64,000 nucleotides of DNA from Bacteroides reticulotermitis JCM 10512 (GTDB lineage Bacteria > Bacteroidota > Bacteroidia > Bacteroidales > Bacteroidaceae), in contig NZ_BAIV01000025.1 in assembly GCF_000517545.1 (NCBI RefSeq), positions 1-64,000 of the forward strand. Reading direction: 5' to 3'. The number at the start of each line of letters is the position of its first letter. Positions within the stretch are counted from its first letter, which is position 1. Shown here in pieces: positions 9,246-17,626 of this stretch. Under the pieces are notes generated by a model, which was given only the letters and a program-made list of their open reading frames with translations, was not told the DNA's origin and made no database searches. A program made the position numbers and the translations under genes.

Positions 9246-9359
9246 GCTAACGAAAAACTTTTGAAGGGTTTTATTTGTTAGCATAGAAGATAACTTTAAT
9301 AAAAACATAAATCAAAGTCCTCTTCACGCCCCTCTCCTAGCGAGAGGGTTGGGAAGAGG
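9246..9359. other. Intergenic region with two hairpins
   Basis: Two inverted repeats lie between floA and the phosphorylase gene. GCTAAC/GTTAGC (9246-9282) has a loop of about 25 bases. A nested one has outer arms CCTCTTC/GAAGAGG and inner arms CCCTCTC/GAGAGGG (9319-9359), ending 12 bases before the next start codon. The second could be a dispersed intergenic repeat or an RNA control element; nothing here decides it. Confidence 0.4.
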
Positions 9360-9371
9360 CTAAACATTAAC

Positions 9372-10250
9372 ATGAAAAAATATTTCCCATCCTCAGAACT
9401 TATTATCAATGAAGACGGATCGGTGTTTCATCTTCATGTAAAACCCGAGTGGCTTGCCGATAAAGTAATTCTTGTAGGCGACCCCGGACGTGTGGCACTT
9501 GTAGCTTCTCATTTCGAAAACAAAGAGTGCGAAGTGGAAAGCCGTGAGTTTAAAACCATTACCGGCACATACAAGGGAAAGCGAATCACAGTCGTTTCTA
9601 CCGGAATAGGTTGCGATAACATCGATATTGTGATGAATGAGTTGGATGCTCTGGCCAATATCGACTTCAACACCCGTGAAGAGAAAGAAGAGTTCCGCCA
9701 ACTGGAACTGGTACGTATCGGTACTTGCGGTGGTCTCCAACCCAATACGCCTGTTGGTACATTCGTTTGCTCACAGAAGTCCATGGGCTTCGATGGCTTA
9801 TTGAATTTCTATGCCGGACGTAATTCGGTCTGCGACCTACCTTTCGAACGGGCTTTCCTTAACCACATGGGATGGTCGGGCAATATGTGTGCCCCTGCTC
9901 CCTACGTTATTGATGCCAGCGAGGAACTGATCGACCGCATTGCCCAAAAGGACATGGTACGTGGTGTTACGATTGCCGCAGGTGGTTTCTTCGGACCGCA
10001 AGGCCGGGAACTTCGTGTTCCGTTAGCCGATCCCAAACAAAATGAAAAGATTGAAGCATTCGAGTACAATGGTCACCGAATAACCAACTTTGAAATGGAA
10101 AGTTCGGCACTCGCAGGCCTTAGCCGACTCATGGGACACAAAGCAATGACAGTTTGTATGGTCATAGCCAACCGACTCATTAAAGAGGCGAATACCGGAT
10201 ATAAGAACACCATCGACACACTTATCAAAACAGTGCTCGATCGGATCTAA
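9372..10250 (+). CDS. Nucleoside phosphorylase (PNP/UDP family)
   Basis: 292 aa. It contains the phosphate-binding VGDPGRV near residue 37, VVSTGIGCDNIDIV, the RIGTCGGLQP block near residue 116, and NFEMESSALAGLSRLMGH near residue 234, where the Met-Glu-Ser contacts the ribose. These are hallmarks of the hexameric PNP/uridine phosphorylase superfamily, which splits nucleosides with phosphate in salvage. Whether the base is uridine or a purine cannot be decided by eye. A terminator follows at 10279-10316. Confidence 0.9.
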   Translation: MKKYFPSSELIINEDGSVFHLHVKPEWLADKVILVGDPGRVALVASHFENKECEVESREFKTITGTYKGKRITVVSTGIGCDNIDIVMNELDALANIDFNTREEKEEFRQLELVRIGTCGGLQPNTPVGTFVCSQKSMGFDGLLNFYAGRNSVCDLPFERAFLNHMGWSGNMCAPAPYVIDASEELIDRIAQKDMVRGVTIAAGGFFGPQGRELRVPLADPKQNEKIEAFEYNGHRITNFEMESSALAGLSRLMGHKAMTVCMVIANRLIKEANTGYKNTIDTLIKTVLDRI

Positions 10251-10278
10251 GCTTATGCTCCTGTTAAAATAATCAATA

Positions 10279-10316
10279 GGCTCCTGTCAGCACAATCTGC
10301 GACAGGGGCTTTTATT
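10279..10316 (+). terminator. Rho-independent terminator after the nucleoside phosphorylase
   Basis: GGCTCCTGTC pairs with GACAGGGGCT (one G-U pair) across a 12-base loop and is followed by TTTATTTTGT. Confidence 0.8.
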
Positions 10317-10384
10317 TTGTAGAAAGATATGTGAATAAAACAAACTACCTGTCCGCACGTTTCTCTTTTTCGACAGGAAAGCGT

Positions 10385-10392
10385 TATCTTTG
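10385..10392 (+). promoter_or_regulatory. -7 box TATCTTTG for mnmE
   Basis: It matches TAnnTTTG and lies 21 bases before the ATG at 10414. Confidence 0.6.
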
Positions 10393-10413
10393 CCAATCAA
10401 AAAGAACATCAAG

Positions 10414-11814
10414 ATGAATCAAGATACAATTTGTGCCATTGCAACAGCCCAGGGCGGTGCTATCGGAACCATTCGTGTTTCCGGTCCGGAAGCTATATCC
10501 ATAACCTCTCGCATCTTCAAACCCGCTCGGGAAAGCAAGTCACTCAGCGAGCAAAAGCCCTACACACTAACGTTCGGCCGTATCTATGACGAAGAAGAAA
10601 TCATCGACGAAGTATTGGTAAGCCTCTTTCGGGCTCCGCACTCCTATACCGGAGAAGACAGCACGGAAATCGCTTGTCACGGCTCATCTTACATCCTTCA
10701 GCAAGTGATGCAACTACTCATCAAGCATGGTTGTCGCATGGCACAACCAGGTGAGTACACCCAACGCGCCTTTTTAAACGGCAAGATGGATCTAAGTCAG
10801 GCAGAAGCCGTTGCCGACCTCATTGCCTCAACTTCTGCCGCTACTCATCGATTAGCAATAAGTCAGATGCGTGGAGGTTTCAGCAAAGAGCTGACCGAGT
10901 TACGCAACAAACTCCTAAACTTTACATCCATGATCGAGCTGGAGCTTGACTTCAGCGAAGAAGATGTCGAGTTTGCCGACCGTTCCGCCTTACGCAAGCT
11001 AGCTGATGAAATAGAGCGAGTTATTTCCCGCCTTGTCCATTCATTTAGTATAGGCAATGCCATTAAGAACGGAGTACCCGTAGCCATCATCGGTGAAACC
11101 AACGCAGGCAAATCCACCCTTCTAAACGTGCTATTAAACGAAGATAAAGCTATTGTCAGCGACATACACGGCACAACGCGTGATGTAATCGAAGATACGA
11201 TCAACCTAGGCGGCATCACCTTCCGTTTCATTGATACGGCAGGCATCAGGGAGACCGACGACACCATCGAGAGCCTCGGTATCGAACGTACCTTCCAGAA
11301 ACTAGATCAGGCAGAGATTGTACTTTGGATGATCGATGCTTCCGAAGCCTCTTCCCAAGTCTCTCAACTTGCCGGTAAGATACTCCCCCGTTGTGTAGGC
11401 AAACACCTGATCGCCGTATTCAATAAGTCCGACCTCATAGAAACGTCCCAATGTCAATCAATTGAACATCTTTTTGCACAAGAGTTTCCTCAGGAGCATA
11501 CCGATCTAATCTTCATCTCAGCCAAGCAAAAGGTACAAACCGACGAGCTAGAGCAAAAGTTGATCAGTGCCGCTCATCTTCCCACAGTGACTCAGAACGA
11601 CATCATCGTTACCAACGTACGTCATTACGAAGCACTCACCAAAGCGCTCGAAGCCATACACCGTGTACAGTCCGGACTCGACTCCCATATATCCGGTGAT
11701 TTCCTTTCACAAGATATTCGCGAATGTATCTTCTTCATCTCCGATATTGCCGGCGAAGTAACGAACGATATGGTGCTTCAAAATATCTTCGAGCATTTTT
11801 GCATCGGGAAATAA
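10414..11814 (+). CDS. mnmE: tRNA uridine-5-carboxymethylaminomethyl modification GTPase MnmE (TrmE)
   Basis: 466 aa. The N-terminal tetrahydrofolate-binding domain (residues 1-120) contains TICAIATAQGGAIGTIRVSG. A helical domain holds the inserted G domain, with P-loop GETNAGKST (near residue 232), DTAG and NKSD. The C-terminus ends in FCIGK, the conserved Cys motif needed for activity. With MnmG it modifies wobble U34 of tRNAs. The ATG at 10414 follows the -7 box; the upstream in-frame ATG at 10390 overlaps the box. The last five codons are also the core of an element attachment site (see 11800-11814), and the gene is kept intact by the insertion. Confidence 0.97.
   Translation: MNQDTICAIATAQGGAIGTIRVSGPEAISITSRIFKPARESKSLSEQKPYTLTFGRIYDEEEIIDEVLVSLFRAPHSYTGEDSTEIACHGSSYILQQVMQLLIKHGCRMAQPGEYTQRAFLNGKMDLSQAEAVADLIASTSAATHRLAISQMRGGFSKELTELRNKLLNFTSMIELELDFSEEDVEFADRSALRKLADEIERVISRLVHSFSIGNAIKNGVPVAIIGETNAGKSTLLNVLLNEDKAIVSDIHGTTRDVIEDTINLGGITFRFIDTAGIRETDDTIESLGIERTFQKLDQAEIVLWMIDASEASSQVSQLAGKILPRCVGKHLIAVFNKSDLIETSQCQSIEHLFAQEFPQEHTDLIFISAKQKVQTDELEQKLISAAHLPTVTQNDIIVTNVRHYEALTKALEAIHRVQSGLDSHISGDFLSQDIRECIFFISDIAGEVTNDMVLQNIFEHFCIGK
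11800..11814 (+). other. attL: 15-bp core at the mnmE 3' end
   Basis: TGCATCGGGAAATAA is the end of mnmE (Cys-Ile-Gly-Lys-stop) and recurs exactly at 26266-26280. Between the copies lies a tyrosine-integrase element, so this is read as the left attachment site. Confidence 0.75.
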
Positions 11815-11855
11815 TGGCTTAGAATTAACAGTAAACAACTGTAATCAATTAGCAA

Positions 11856-11886
11856 GAAGTCTCTCATTTTGAGGGACTTTCTTTGT
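11856..11886 (+). terminator. Rho-independent terminator just inside attL
   Basis: AAGTCTCTC pairs with GAGGGACTT around a short loop and is followed by TCTTTGTTTT. It would end the mnmE transcript and insulate the element. Confidence 0.75.
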
Positions 11887-11999
11887 TTTAACACTTACCC
11901 ATCACTTTTTGTTAGTACCCGTTTTTCATCCTATTTTCGTACCGTATTTCTACCGCGAAACAATTTTGCGGTGAAGCCAAATGTCACAATGACGCATTA

Positions 12000-12036
12000 G
12001 TTGACATGTGTTGACAATGGTCTACGTAGGTTGACA
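12000..12036 (+). promoter_or_regulatory. Three GTTGACA repeats upstream of the HTH gene
   Basis: GTTGACA occurs at 12000, 12010 and 12030, about 30 bases before the start at 12068 and about 200 bases from attL. Such clusters are typical of integrase arm-type or Xis sites, or of an operator for the neighbouring HTH protein. Function is inferred from position. Confidence 0.4.
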
Positions 12037-12067
12037 AAAAGGAGGCGAAATTAAAACGAATAATAGT

Positions 12068-12952
12068 ATGGAAGTGAAGCGAACTTGTAAATGGTGTGGC
12101 AAAGTATTTATTGCCCAAAAGACGACTACCCAATATTGTAGTCTTCAATGCGCACAACGTGGATATAAACAACGTGTCCGCGAGAAAAGAGATGAACTAA
12201 AAAAGAGTCAAGAACTCTTACGTCCTACTGCTTCCCTAGAGGGTCAAGACTACTTAACCTTTTCCAAAGTAGCAAGTTTGATGGGAACCAGTAGGCAATA
12301 CATCTACAAATTGGTAAAGCAAGGCAAACTGCGCGCATCCAGATTGAGTGAAAGGATGTCTTTCATTCGCAGGGCGGACATTGAGCTAATGCTAAAATCT
12401 AAGCCATACGAGCGCATTATGCCTAAAGAAGAGATAAACATTGCTGAATACTACACAGCCGAGGAGATTTCAGAAAAGTATAAAGTCAATGCTAAATGGG
12501 TCTGGACTTTTACCAGACAGAACAAGATACCAAAAATGCGTATTCGGAAGTTAAATTACTACAGCAAGAAGCATATTGATACAGCTTTTGCAAAATACGA
12601 AGTTGATACAGAACTATCTGAATGGTATACTCCGGAAGAGATTGTTGAAAAATATGGTATGGCCCGCATTGCTATTCGAAGCCAAGTTTACCGGAATAAT
12701 ATTCCCTCCAAAAAAGAACATGGGAAGATATTCTATTCTAAATACCATTTCGATTTATCTAAATCGGAAGGTCTACGGAAAGAGGTATATTACTATACCG
12801 TCCAAGAGGCTATGGCAAAATTTCATTTGACAAGAGATGCCGTTTATGGAACTCTACGTTTCCATGGCATTGAGAGAGTAAAAATCGGGAAGTTCGTTAA
12901 GTTTCTCAAAGTTGATTTTGACAAGATCATGGGCGAAGTTCAAAAGAGATAA
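12068..12952 (+). CDS. Helix-turn-helix (excisionase-type) DNA-binding protein with N-terminal zinc-ribbon-like motif
   Basis: 294 aa. The first 40 residues contain CKWCGKVF and YCSLQCAQRGY, four Cys in zinc-finger spacing. Four similar MerR/HTH_17-like modules follow (for example LTFSKVASLMGTSRQYIYKL, YTAEEISEKYKVNAKWVWTF, YTPEEIVEKYGMARIAIR and YTVQEAMAKFHLTRDAVYGT). It lies between attL and the integrase gene, the usual place for a Bacteroides element's excision/integration regulator. Role as Xis or regulator is inferred from position. Confidence 0.75.
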   Translation: MEVKRTCKWCGKVFIAQKTTTQYCSLQCAQRGYKQRVREKRDELKKSQELLRPTASLEGQDYLTFSKVASLMGTSRQYIYKLVKQGKLRASRLSERMSFIRRADIELMLKSKPYERIMPKEEINIAEYYTAEEISEKYKVNAKWVWTFTRQNKIPKMRIRKLNYYSKKHIDTAFAKYEVDTELSEWYTPEEIVEKYGMARIAIRSQVYRNNIPSKKEHGKIFYSKYHFDLSKSEGLRKEVYYYTVQEAMAKFHLTRDAVYGTLRFHGIERVKIGKFVKFLKVDFDKIMGEVQKR

Positions 12953-13062
12953 AGCCTATTTGAAATGATATAGAACTTACTTCCAAATGACTATTTTCAG
13001 CAAAACATCATTCAAAACCTTTGCAATAACTATCAAGTACTAACTATAAAAATCAAGAAATC

Positions 13063-14178
13063 ATGTTCGAATGTAAAACCGTAACACTTAGAACTCGTCC
13101 CATCAAACATGGGCAATTGTCTTTCTATCTGGACTATTATCCAGGCTACAGAGATAAGGAAACAATGAAAGTAATCCGTCATGAATCTTTAGGCATTTAC
13201 ATCTATGAGAAACCGAAGAATCGCAGGGAACGTGAATTTAACGAACAAATGACCGAAAAGGCAGAGGCTATTCGTTGTCGCCGATTCGATGCAATAGTCA
13301 ACGAGCGATATGACTTTCTCGACAAGAGTAAACTTAAAGGTGACTTTTTAGAATACTATCGTCACCAGCTACGTAAGCATGACCAGAAGTGGAAATTTGT
13401 CTATACCCACTTCAGTAATTTTGTGGGTGGTAAATGTATCTTTGAGGAAATAGACATCGACCTTTGCAATAAATTCCGAGAATACCTGCTTACCGCCAAA
13501 AAGCTGAAGAGCAACAAAGATAGGATTTCCCAAAATTCCGCTGCCGGTTATTGGTCCACATTTCGGGGATTTCTACAAGACTTGTATCGTGCCAAACTGA
13601 TACGCAATAACATTAACGACTTCTTGGATAAAATAGAAACAGAAGATATTGACAAGGATTTCCTTACCCAACAAGAATTATGCAAATTGGCTGAAACGCC
13701 ATGCGATATACCCGTTTTAAAAACCGCTTCGCTATTTGCGTGTCTTACCAGTCTGCGTATCAGTGATATTTTGGCTTTACGATGGGAAAATATTCAGGAC
13801 TACTATGATGGTGGCAAGTTTGTGAAGCTTATCACGCAGAAAACGAAATCCATTGATACTATCCCTATCAGCAAGGAAGCATTGGAACTAATCGGTAACA
13901 CTGGTGAAGGGATTATTTTCAAAGGACTTAAACGTAGTATGACACAAGCGCCAATGAAGAAATGGATAAAGTCTGCTGGAATTACCAAAAACATTACGTT
14001 CCATAGCTACCGTAGAACTTTTGCGACTTTACAAGCAGCAGCCGGAACGGATATTATCACCATAGCCAGTATTATGACACACAAAAGTATTTCTACCACG
14101 CAACTTTATACAAAAACCGTTGATGCCAACAAGCGTAAAGCCTCTTCGAAGATTACGCTCAAACGAAAAGAAGAGTAG
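13063..14178 (+). CDS. int: Tyrosine recombinase/integrase
   Basis: 371 aa. A SAM-like N-terminal core-binding domain (about residues 85-185) precedes the catalytic domain. The catalytic set is visible: Arg232 (SLRISDILALRW), His314 and Arg317 (HSYRRTF), His340 (MTHKSI) and the Tyr349 nucleophile (TQLYTKT). Length matches Bacteroides element integrases. It lies 1.2 kb from attL and is the likely enzyme for recombination at the mnmE site. Confidence 0.93.
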   Translation: MFECKTVTLRTRPIKHGQLSFYLDYYPGYRDKETMKVIRHESLGIYIYEKPKNRREREFNEQMTEKAEAIRCRRFDAIVNERYDFLDKSKLKGDFLEYYRHQLRKHDQKWKFVYTHFSNFVGGKCIFEEIDIDLCNKFREYLLTAKKLKSNKDRISQNSAAGYWSTFRGFLQDLYRAKLIRNNINDFLDKIETEDIDKDFLTQQELCKLAETPCDIPVLKTASLFACLTSLRISDILALRWENIQDYYDGGKFVKLITQKTKSIDTIPISKEALELIGNTGEGIIFKGLKRSMTQAPMKKWIKSAGITKNITFHSYRRTFATLQAAAGTDIITIASIMTHKSISTTQLYTKTVDANKRKASSKITLKRKEE

Positions 14179-14347
14179 TGAATATTAAACAGCTTTAATA
14201 GGTGTTTTGAGTATGATTTAAGGTCTGATTTATAGGAAATCTTTTAATTAGTATAAAGATTCTGTTGTTATCGAGAAGTAATAAGCAATAATTGGAAGTA
14301 TGCAGATAATTTTGTCTGACCATTTTACAATCCAGTTACTTACAATT

Positions 14348-15118
14348 ATGAATATTAAGACAATAGAGCTCGTACTACTCTGGCTCATGCCGGGCATTAT
14401 ATTTTTAGCGATCGCTTCTTTAGTAGCTTATCAAATAGGCACTGATTTCAACAATCATTGGATAGTGGAATCAGTTGCCTTTTTTGTTGTGTTCGTACTG
14501 CTACAGACTCTTTATGGACTGTTACAAGCCATATTGTTAGAGATTTTCTTTTCGAAAGCAAACCATTTGTCTATTCCTGTCGACAATATTACATCTAACG
14601 TAACCTTACCTACCAATAGCACTGTCAGTACCTGTCTAGATAAATCAACCTTAATACAAAATGAAAAACGAAAGAAAGCAGAATTGGATAAACAACGAAG
14701 AACCCAGATTCTTGTGGAATATGCCAATGTCGTTTTAAGTTATCACATGAATAAAAATCATTTGGAAACCATTCTGAAAAATGTCGAGCTATTTACCACA
14801 TCACCCGAAGTTGATTTTACTTCTGCTGAGACCGATGGCTCTCTTGGAACTGCCGATCTTCGGCACTTTGCATGGAACATTGGTAAGAGATTGGGCTATG
14901 ACCGGATGACACAAGCCAAATTCATCAAACAATGTTTTCCAAAGGAATTTATGAACTGCGAACTGCCTACTATCATCCGTAACCTGTCGGATGAGGTCAC
15001 ATCCATTATAAAAATAGACAAACCGGACAAAGGAAGCTATGACTTTCATTGGAAAGCAATAGGACTTGTCAATCCGTTGGACATAACATCTAAAAACCTT
15101 TCAAAGGAGGCTGTCTGA
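14348..15118 (+). CDS. Element-encoded membrane-anchored protein of unknown function
   Basis: 256 aa from the ATG at 14348. Two hydrophobic helices (residues 8-28 and 38-65) precede a cytoplasmic part with a charged helix (NEKRKKAELDKQRR) and a folded C-terminal domain (residues 140-250). The ending (HFAWNIGKRLGYDRMTQAKFIKQCFP) resembles accessory proteins found on other Bacteroides elements. An in-frame ATG at 14300 would add 16 residues. I do not recognise a function. Confidence 0.65.
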   Translation: MNIKTIELVLLWLMPGIIFLAIASLVAYQIGTDFNNHWIVESVAFFVVFVLLQTLYGLLQAILLEIFFSKANHLSIPVDNITSNVTLPTNSTVSTCLDKSTLIQNEKRKKAELDKQRRTQILVEYANVVLSYHMNKNHLETILKNVELFTTSPEVDFTSAETDGSLGTADLRHFAWNIGKRLGYDRMTQAKFIKQCFPKEFMNCELPTIIRNLSDEVTSIIKIDKPDKGSYDFHWKAIGLVNPLDITSKNLSKEAV

Positions 15119-15212
15119 ACTTACTTGGAAATGATTCCATACTTATTCTAATCCTCTGAAATCAGCATAAGGTCATTGGATTCCTTTGCAGCGCTTACAA
15201 AAAATAAAATTT

Positions 15213-15587
15213 ATGAAGAACGAATTAACATTCAACGACCTTCCAATGGTTGTAAAGGAACTCTGCAACAAGGTTGAGAGTCTAGAAGAGACGCTACTAA
15301 AACAAGTAACAAGCCGACCTGTTCCTGTGTATGAAAATTACCACACTCCAATGACTTCAGAAGAAGCTCGCGAGTATTTAAAGATGCCGAAATCTACTTT
15401 TTACTTCAAAGTAGGTAATGGTGAAATACCAGCCATCAAGCAAGGTAAACGCTACTACCTCTACAAAGACGAACTGGATCATTGGCTGGAAACCGGAAGA
15501 AAGAATGCTCCTGCACTCTCTGTCGAAGAGATGAATGCCGCAATCTTGGCTTCTCACAAACGGAAACCTAACTCTACAAACTATTGA
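15213..15587 (+). CDS. HTH_17 (excisionase-family) DNA-binding protein
   Basis: 124 aa. A coiled N-terminus (VVKELCNKVESLEETLLKQ) is followed by MTSEEAREYLKMPKSTFYFKV and the wing IPAIKQGKRYYLYKDELDHWL, the standard HTH_17 excisionase fold. Its stop overlaps the start of the ATPase gene (TGATG), so the two are translationally coupled. In Bacteroides mobilizable elements this pair controls excision or replication; that role is inferred. Confidence 0.8.
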   Translation: MKNELTFNDLPMVVKELCNKVESLEETLLKQVTSRPVPVYENYHTPMTSEEAREYLKMPKSTFYFKVGNGEIPAIKQGKRYYLYKDELDHWLETGRKNAPALSVEEMNAAILASHKRKPNSTNY

Positions 15588-16669
15588 TGTGTATGGAATA
15601 CGGAAGAGAGAGGAGCCCGATAAAACGAGAAGAGGCCTGGCAGCTGTGGCAACAGTCCATTCTTAGCATTACGGGTAATTATGAAAAGGCTCCCGAAGTA
15701 TTCAAGATTGACGATACAGTAATCGGCACATTAGGTAATTTCAGTGCATCTATTGGCAAAGCTAAAAGCAAAAAGACATTCAATGTATCAGCAATTGTAG
15801 CTGCCGCCTTAAAAAATGGTAAGGTACTGAATTATTCAGCCTCGTTTCCTTCCGACAAATCGACTATCATCTATATAGATACAGAGCAAAGCCCCTATCA
15901 CTGCCTGAAAGTGATGAAACGAATATTTCAATTGGCAGGGCTCTCTACAGAAGCCAACCATCCCTGTTTTAAGTTTCTAGCATTACGCAAAAACACACCG
16001 GAAGAACGAATAGCCATCATAAATGAAGCAATTTATGGAACAGATAATGTAGGTTTAGTTGTCATAGACGGCATTAGAGATTTAGTTTACGACATAAACG
16101 GTCCAAGCGAATCAACCTACATTATTTCCAAGCTCATGCAATGGACTGATGAAAAACAGATTCATCTTCATACCATCCTCCATCAGAATAAAGGAGATGA
16201 GAATGCACGAGGGCATATTGGCACGGAACTAAGCAACAAGGCGGAAACCATTCTCCAAGTAGAGAAAGACAAGGCGGACTCAAACATCAGTAAAGTCGAA
16301 GCAGTTCACATTCGAGCAATGGATTTCAAACCGTTTGCTTTCCGCATCAACGAGCAGGCGTTACCTGAAATTGTAGAGGACTATGTAGTGGAGGAATCGA
16401 AACCTGGTCGTCCGCCCAAAGAACCATTCGACCCATATAAGGAGATTAAGGTAGAGCAGCATGAGAAGGCTTTAAGGTTTGTATTTGCGAAGAAGGGAGT
16501 TTATGGCTATGAAGAATTACAAGAAGCTTTGGTTGAAGCATACAATGAAGTGGGCTGCCCTATCGGTCGTAATAAAGTCACCAAGGTTATCACATTCCTC
16601 AGGAATAAGCGAATGATTCTACAAGAAAATGGTAAGAAGTATTCACTCAATCCAGACAGGCATTACTAA
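15587..16669 (+). CDS. RepA-like AAA ATPase/helicase of a mobile element
   Basis: 360 aa. It has a variant Walker A (ASIGKAKSKKTF), STIIYIDTEQSPYHC as a RecA-like motif, VGLVVIDGIRDLV as Walker B, and LHTILHQNKGDENARGHIGTEL. These mark the RepA/RecA-like hexameric helicase family used in plasmid and element replication. A winged-helix tail (residues 290-355) ends the protein. The start overlaps the preceding stop codon. In related elements a primase/toprim and mob genes follow; here they are missing. Confidence 0.8.
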   Translation: MCMEYGRERSPIKREEAWQLWQQSILSITGNYEKAPEVFKIDDTVIGTLGNFSASIGKAKSKKTFNVSAIVAAALKNGKVLNYSASFPSDKSTIIYIDTEQSPYHCLKVMKRIFQLAGLSTEANHPCFKFLALRKNTPEERIAIINEAIYGTDNVGLVVIDGIRDLVYDINGPSESTYIISKLMQWTDEKQIHLHTILHQNKGDENARGHIGTELSNKAETILQVEKDKADSNISKVEAVHIRAMDFKPFAFRINEQALPEIVEDYVVEESKPGRPPKEPFDPYKEIKVEQHEKALRFVFAKKGVYGYEELQEALVEAYNEVGCPIGRNKVTKVITFLRNKRMILQENGKKYSLNPDRHY

Positions 16670-16738
16670 TGCTCAATCACTTTACTTTATTCTCAATGCC
16701 TATATATTGAGATTATTTAAAACACTATCTTTAAATAT

Positions 16739-16784
16739 GGATGGAGTTCTCAATTTGGGAACTTCATCCATAGGCTTTTTAAGC
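16739..16784 (+). terminator. Rho-independent terminator after the RepA-like gene
   Basis: GGATGGAGTTCT pairs with the GGGAACTTCATCC arm around a short loop. The T run (CTTTTT) starts a few bases after the stem. Confidence 0.65.
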
Positions 16785-16799
16785 TAACTATATACACAG

Positions 16800-16960
16800 C
16801 TTGCTGCCACTTTAGTGCCTTTTCCCATTGCAAATTTTGCAAATGGGGTATTAGGCTACCCCACTGATAAATCAGTGTGCCATTGGGCAAGCCCAATATG
16901 TTTCACTTGACCGTCTGAAATGTCATTCCCCATTACACTACTTAATATGATAATTGTACC
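16800..16960. other. Hairpin cluster resembling an element oriT region
   Basis: Three inverted repeats stand in a row: CCCATTGCAAA/TTTGCAAATGGG (16824-16847), CACTGAT/ATCAGTG (16862-16877) and TTGGGC/GCCCAA (16883-16896). This layout, with GGGGTATTAGGCTACCCC between the first two, resembles the region upstream of mob genes in Bacteroides mobilizable elements. No mob gene follows. The call as an origin of transfer is an inference. Confidence 0.35.
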
Positions 16961-17014
16961 TTAACGCCATATTTACAAAGGATGTATTAATAAAATTCTA
17001 AAAACAAAAATAAT

Positions 17015-17626
17015 ATGATCTACGGGTACATTAGAGTAAGCAGCGACAAACAAACTGTCGAGAATCAACGCTTTGAGATTAACAACTTCTGCGAACGTGA
17101 AAATATGAATATTGATGGCTGGATAGAAGAAACTATCAGTGGTACTAAATCGTATAATAAACGAGAACTCGGCAAACTGCTTAACAAAGTACAGAAGGAC
17201 GACCTTATCATTTGTGCCGAACTTTCACGCCTTGGGCGTAATCTTTTCATGATTATGGAAATTCTTAATATTTGCATGACCAAAGAGTGCCGTGTGTGGA
17301 CCATAAAAGATAACTATCGATTGGGAGAAGACATTCAAAGTAAAGTTTTAGCTTTTGCTTTTGGCCTATCGGCAGAAATAGAACGTAATCTTATCAGTCA
17401 AAGAACTAAAGAAGCTTTGGCAAGAAAAAAAGCCAATGGTATTGTATTAGGAAGGCCAAAAGGGAAAAGAACTTCACCTGAAAAACATAAACTATTCCCC
17501 AAAAAGACACTCATTATCGGACTGCTTAAAGAAAAAATATCCAAGCGGCAAATTGCTAAAATTTGTAAGGTAAACAGAAACACGCTAGCACGTTATATCG
17601 CAGAAGTAATTGAAGTCGAAAAATGA
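17015..17626 (+). CDS. Mpi-family serine recombinase (DNA invertase)
   Basis: 203 aa. It starts MIYGYIRVSSDKQTVENQR, with the catalytic Ser in RVSS, then ELSRLGRN, AFGLSAEIERNLISQRTKEAL, a GRPKG hinge and an HTH_7 end (ISKRQIAKICKVNRNTLARYI). This is the Hin/Mpi family; Mpi inverts promoters in B. fragilis. Its 3' end overlaps the convergent MTase gene by 34 bases, and the junction looks recombinant. I found no clear pair of inverted crossover sites next to it. Confidence 0.88.
   Translation: MIYGYIRVSSDKQTVENQRFEINNFCERENMNIDGWIEETISGTKSYNKRELGKLLNKVQKDDLIICAELSRLGRNLFMIMEILNICMTKECRVWTIKDNYRLGEDIQSKVLAFAFGLSAEIERNLISQRTKEALARKKANGIVLGRPKGKRTSPEKHKLFPKKTLIIGLLKEKISKRQIAKICKVNRNTLARYIAEVIEVEK

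Noticed and set aside
16883-16896. TTGGGCAAGCCCAA as a terminator
   Set aside because: No T run follows; it is part of the hairpin cluster.
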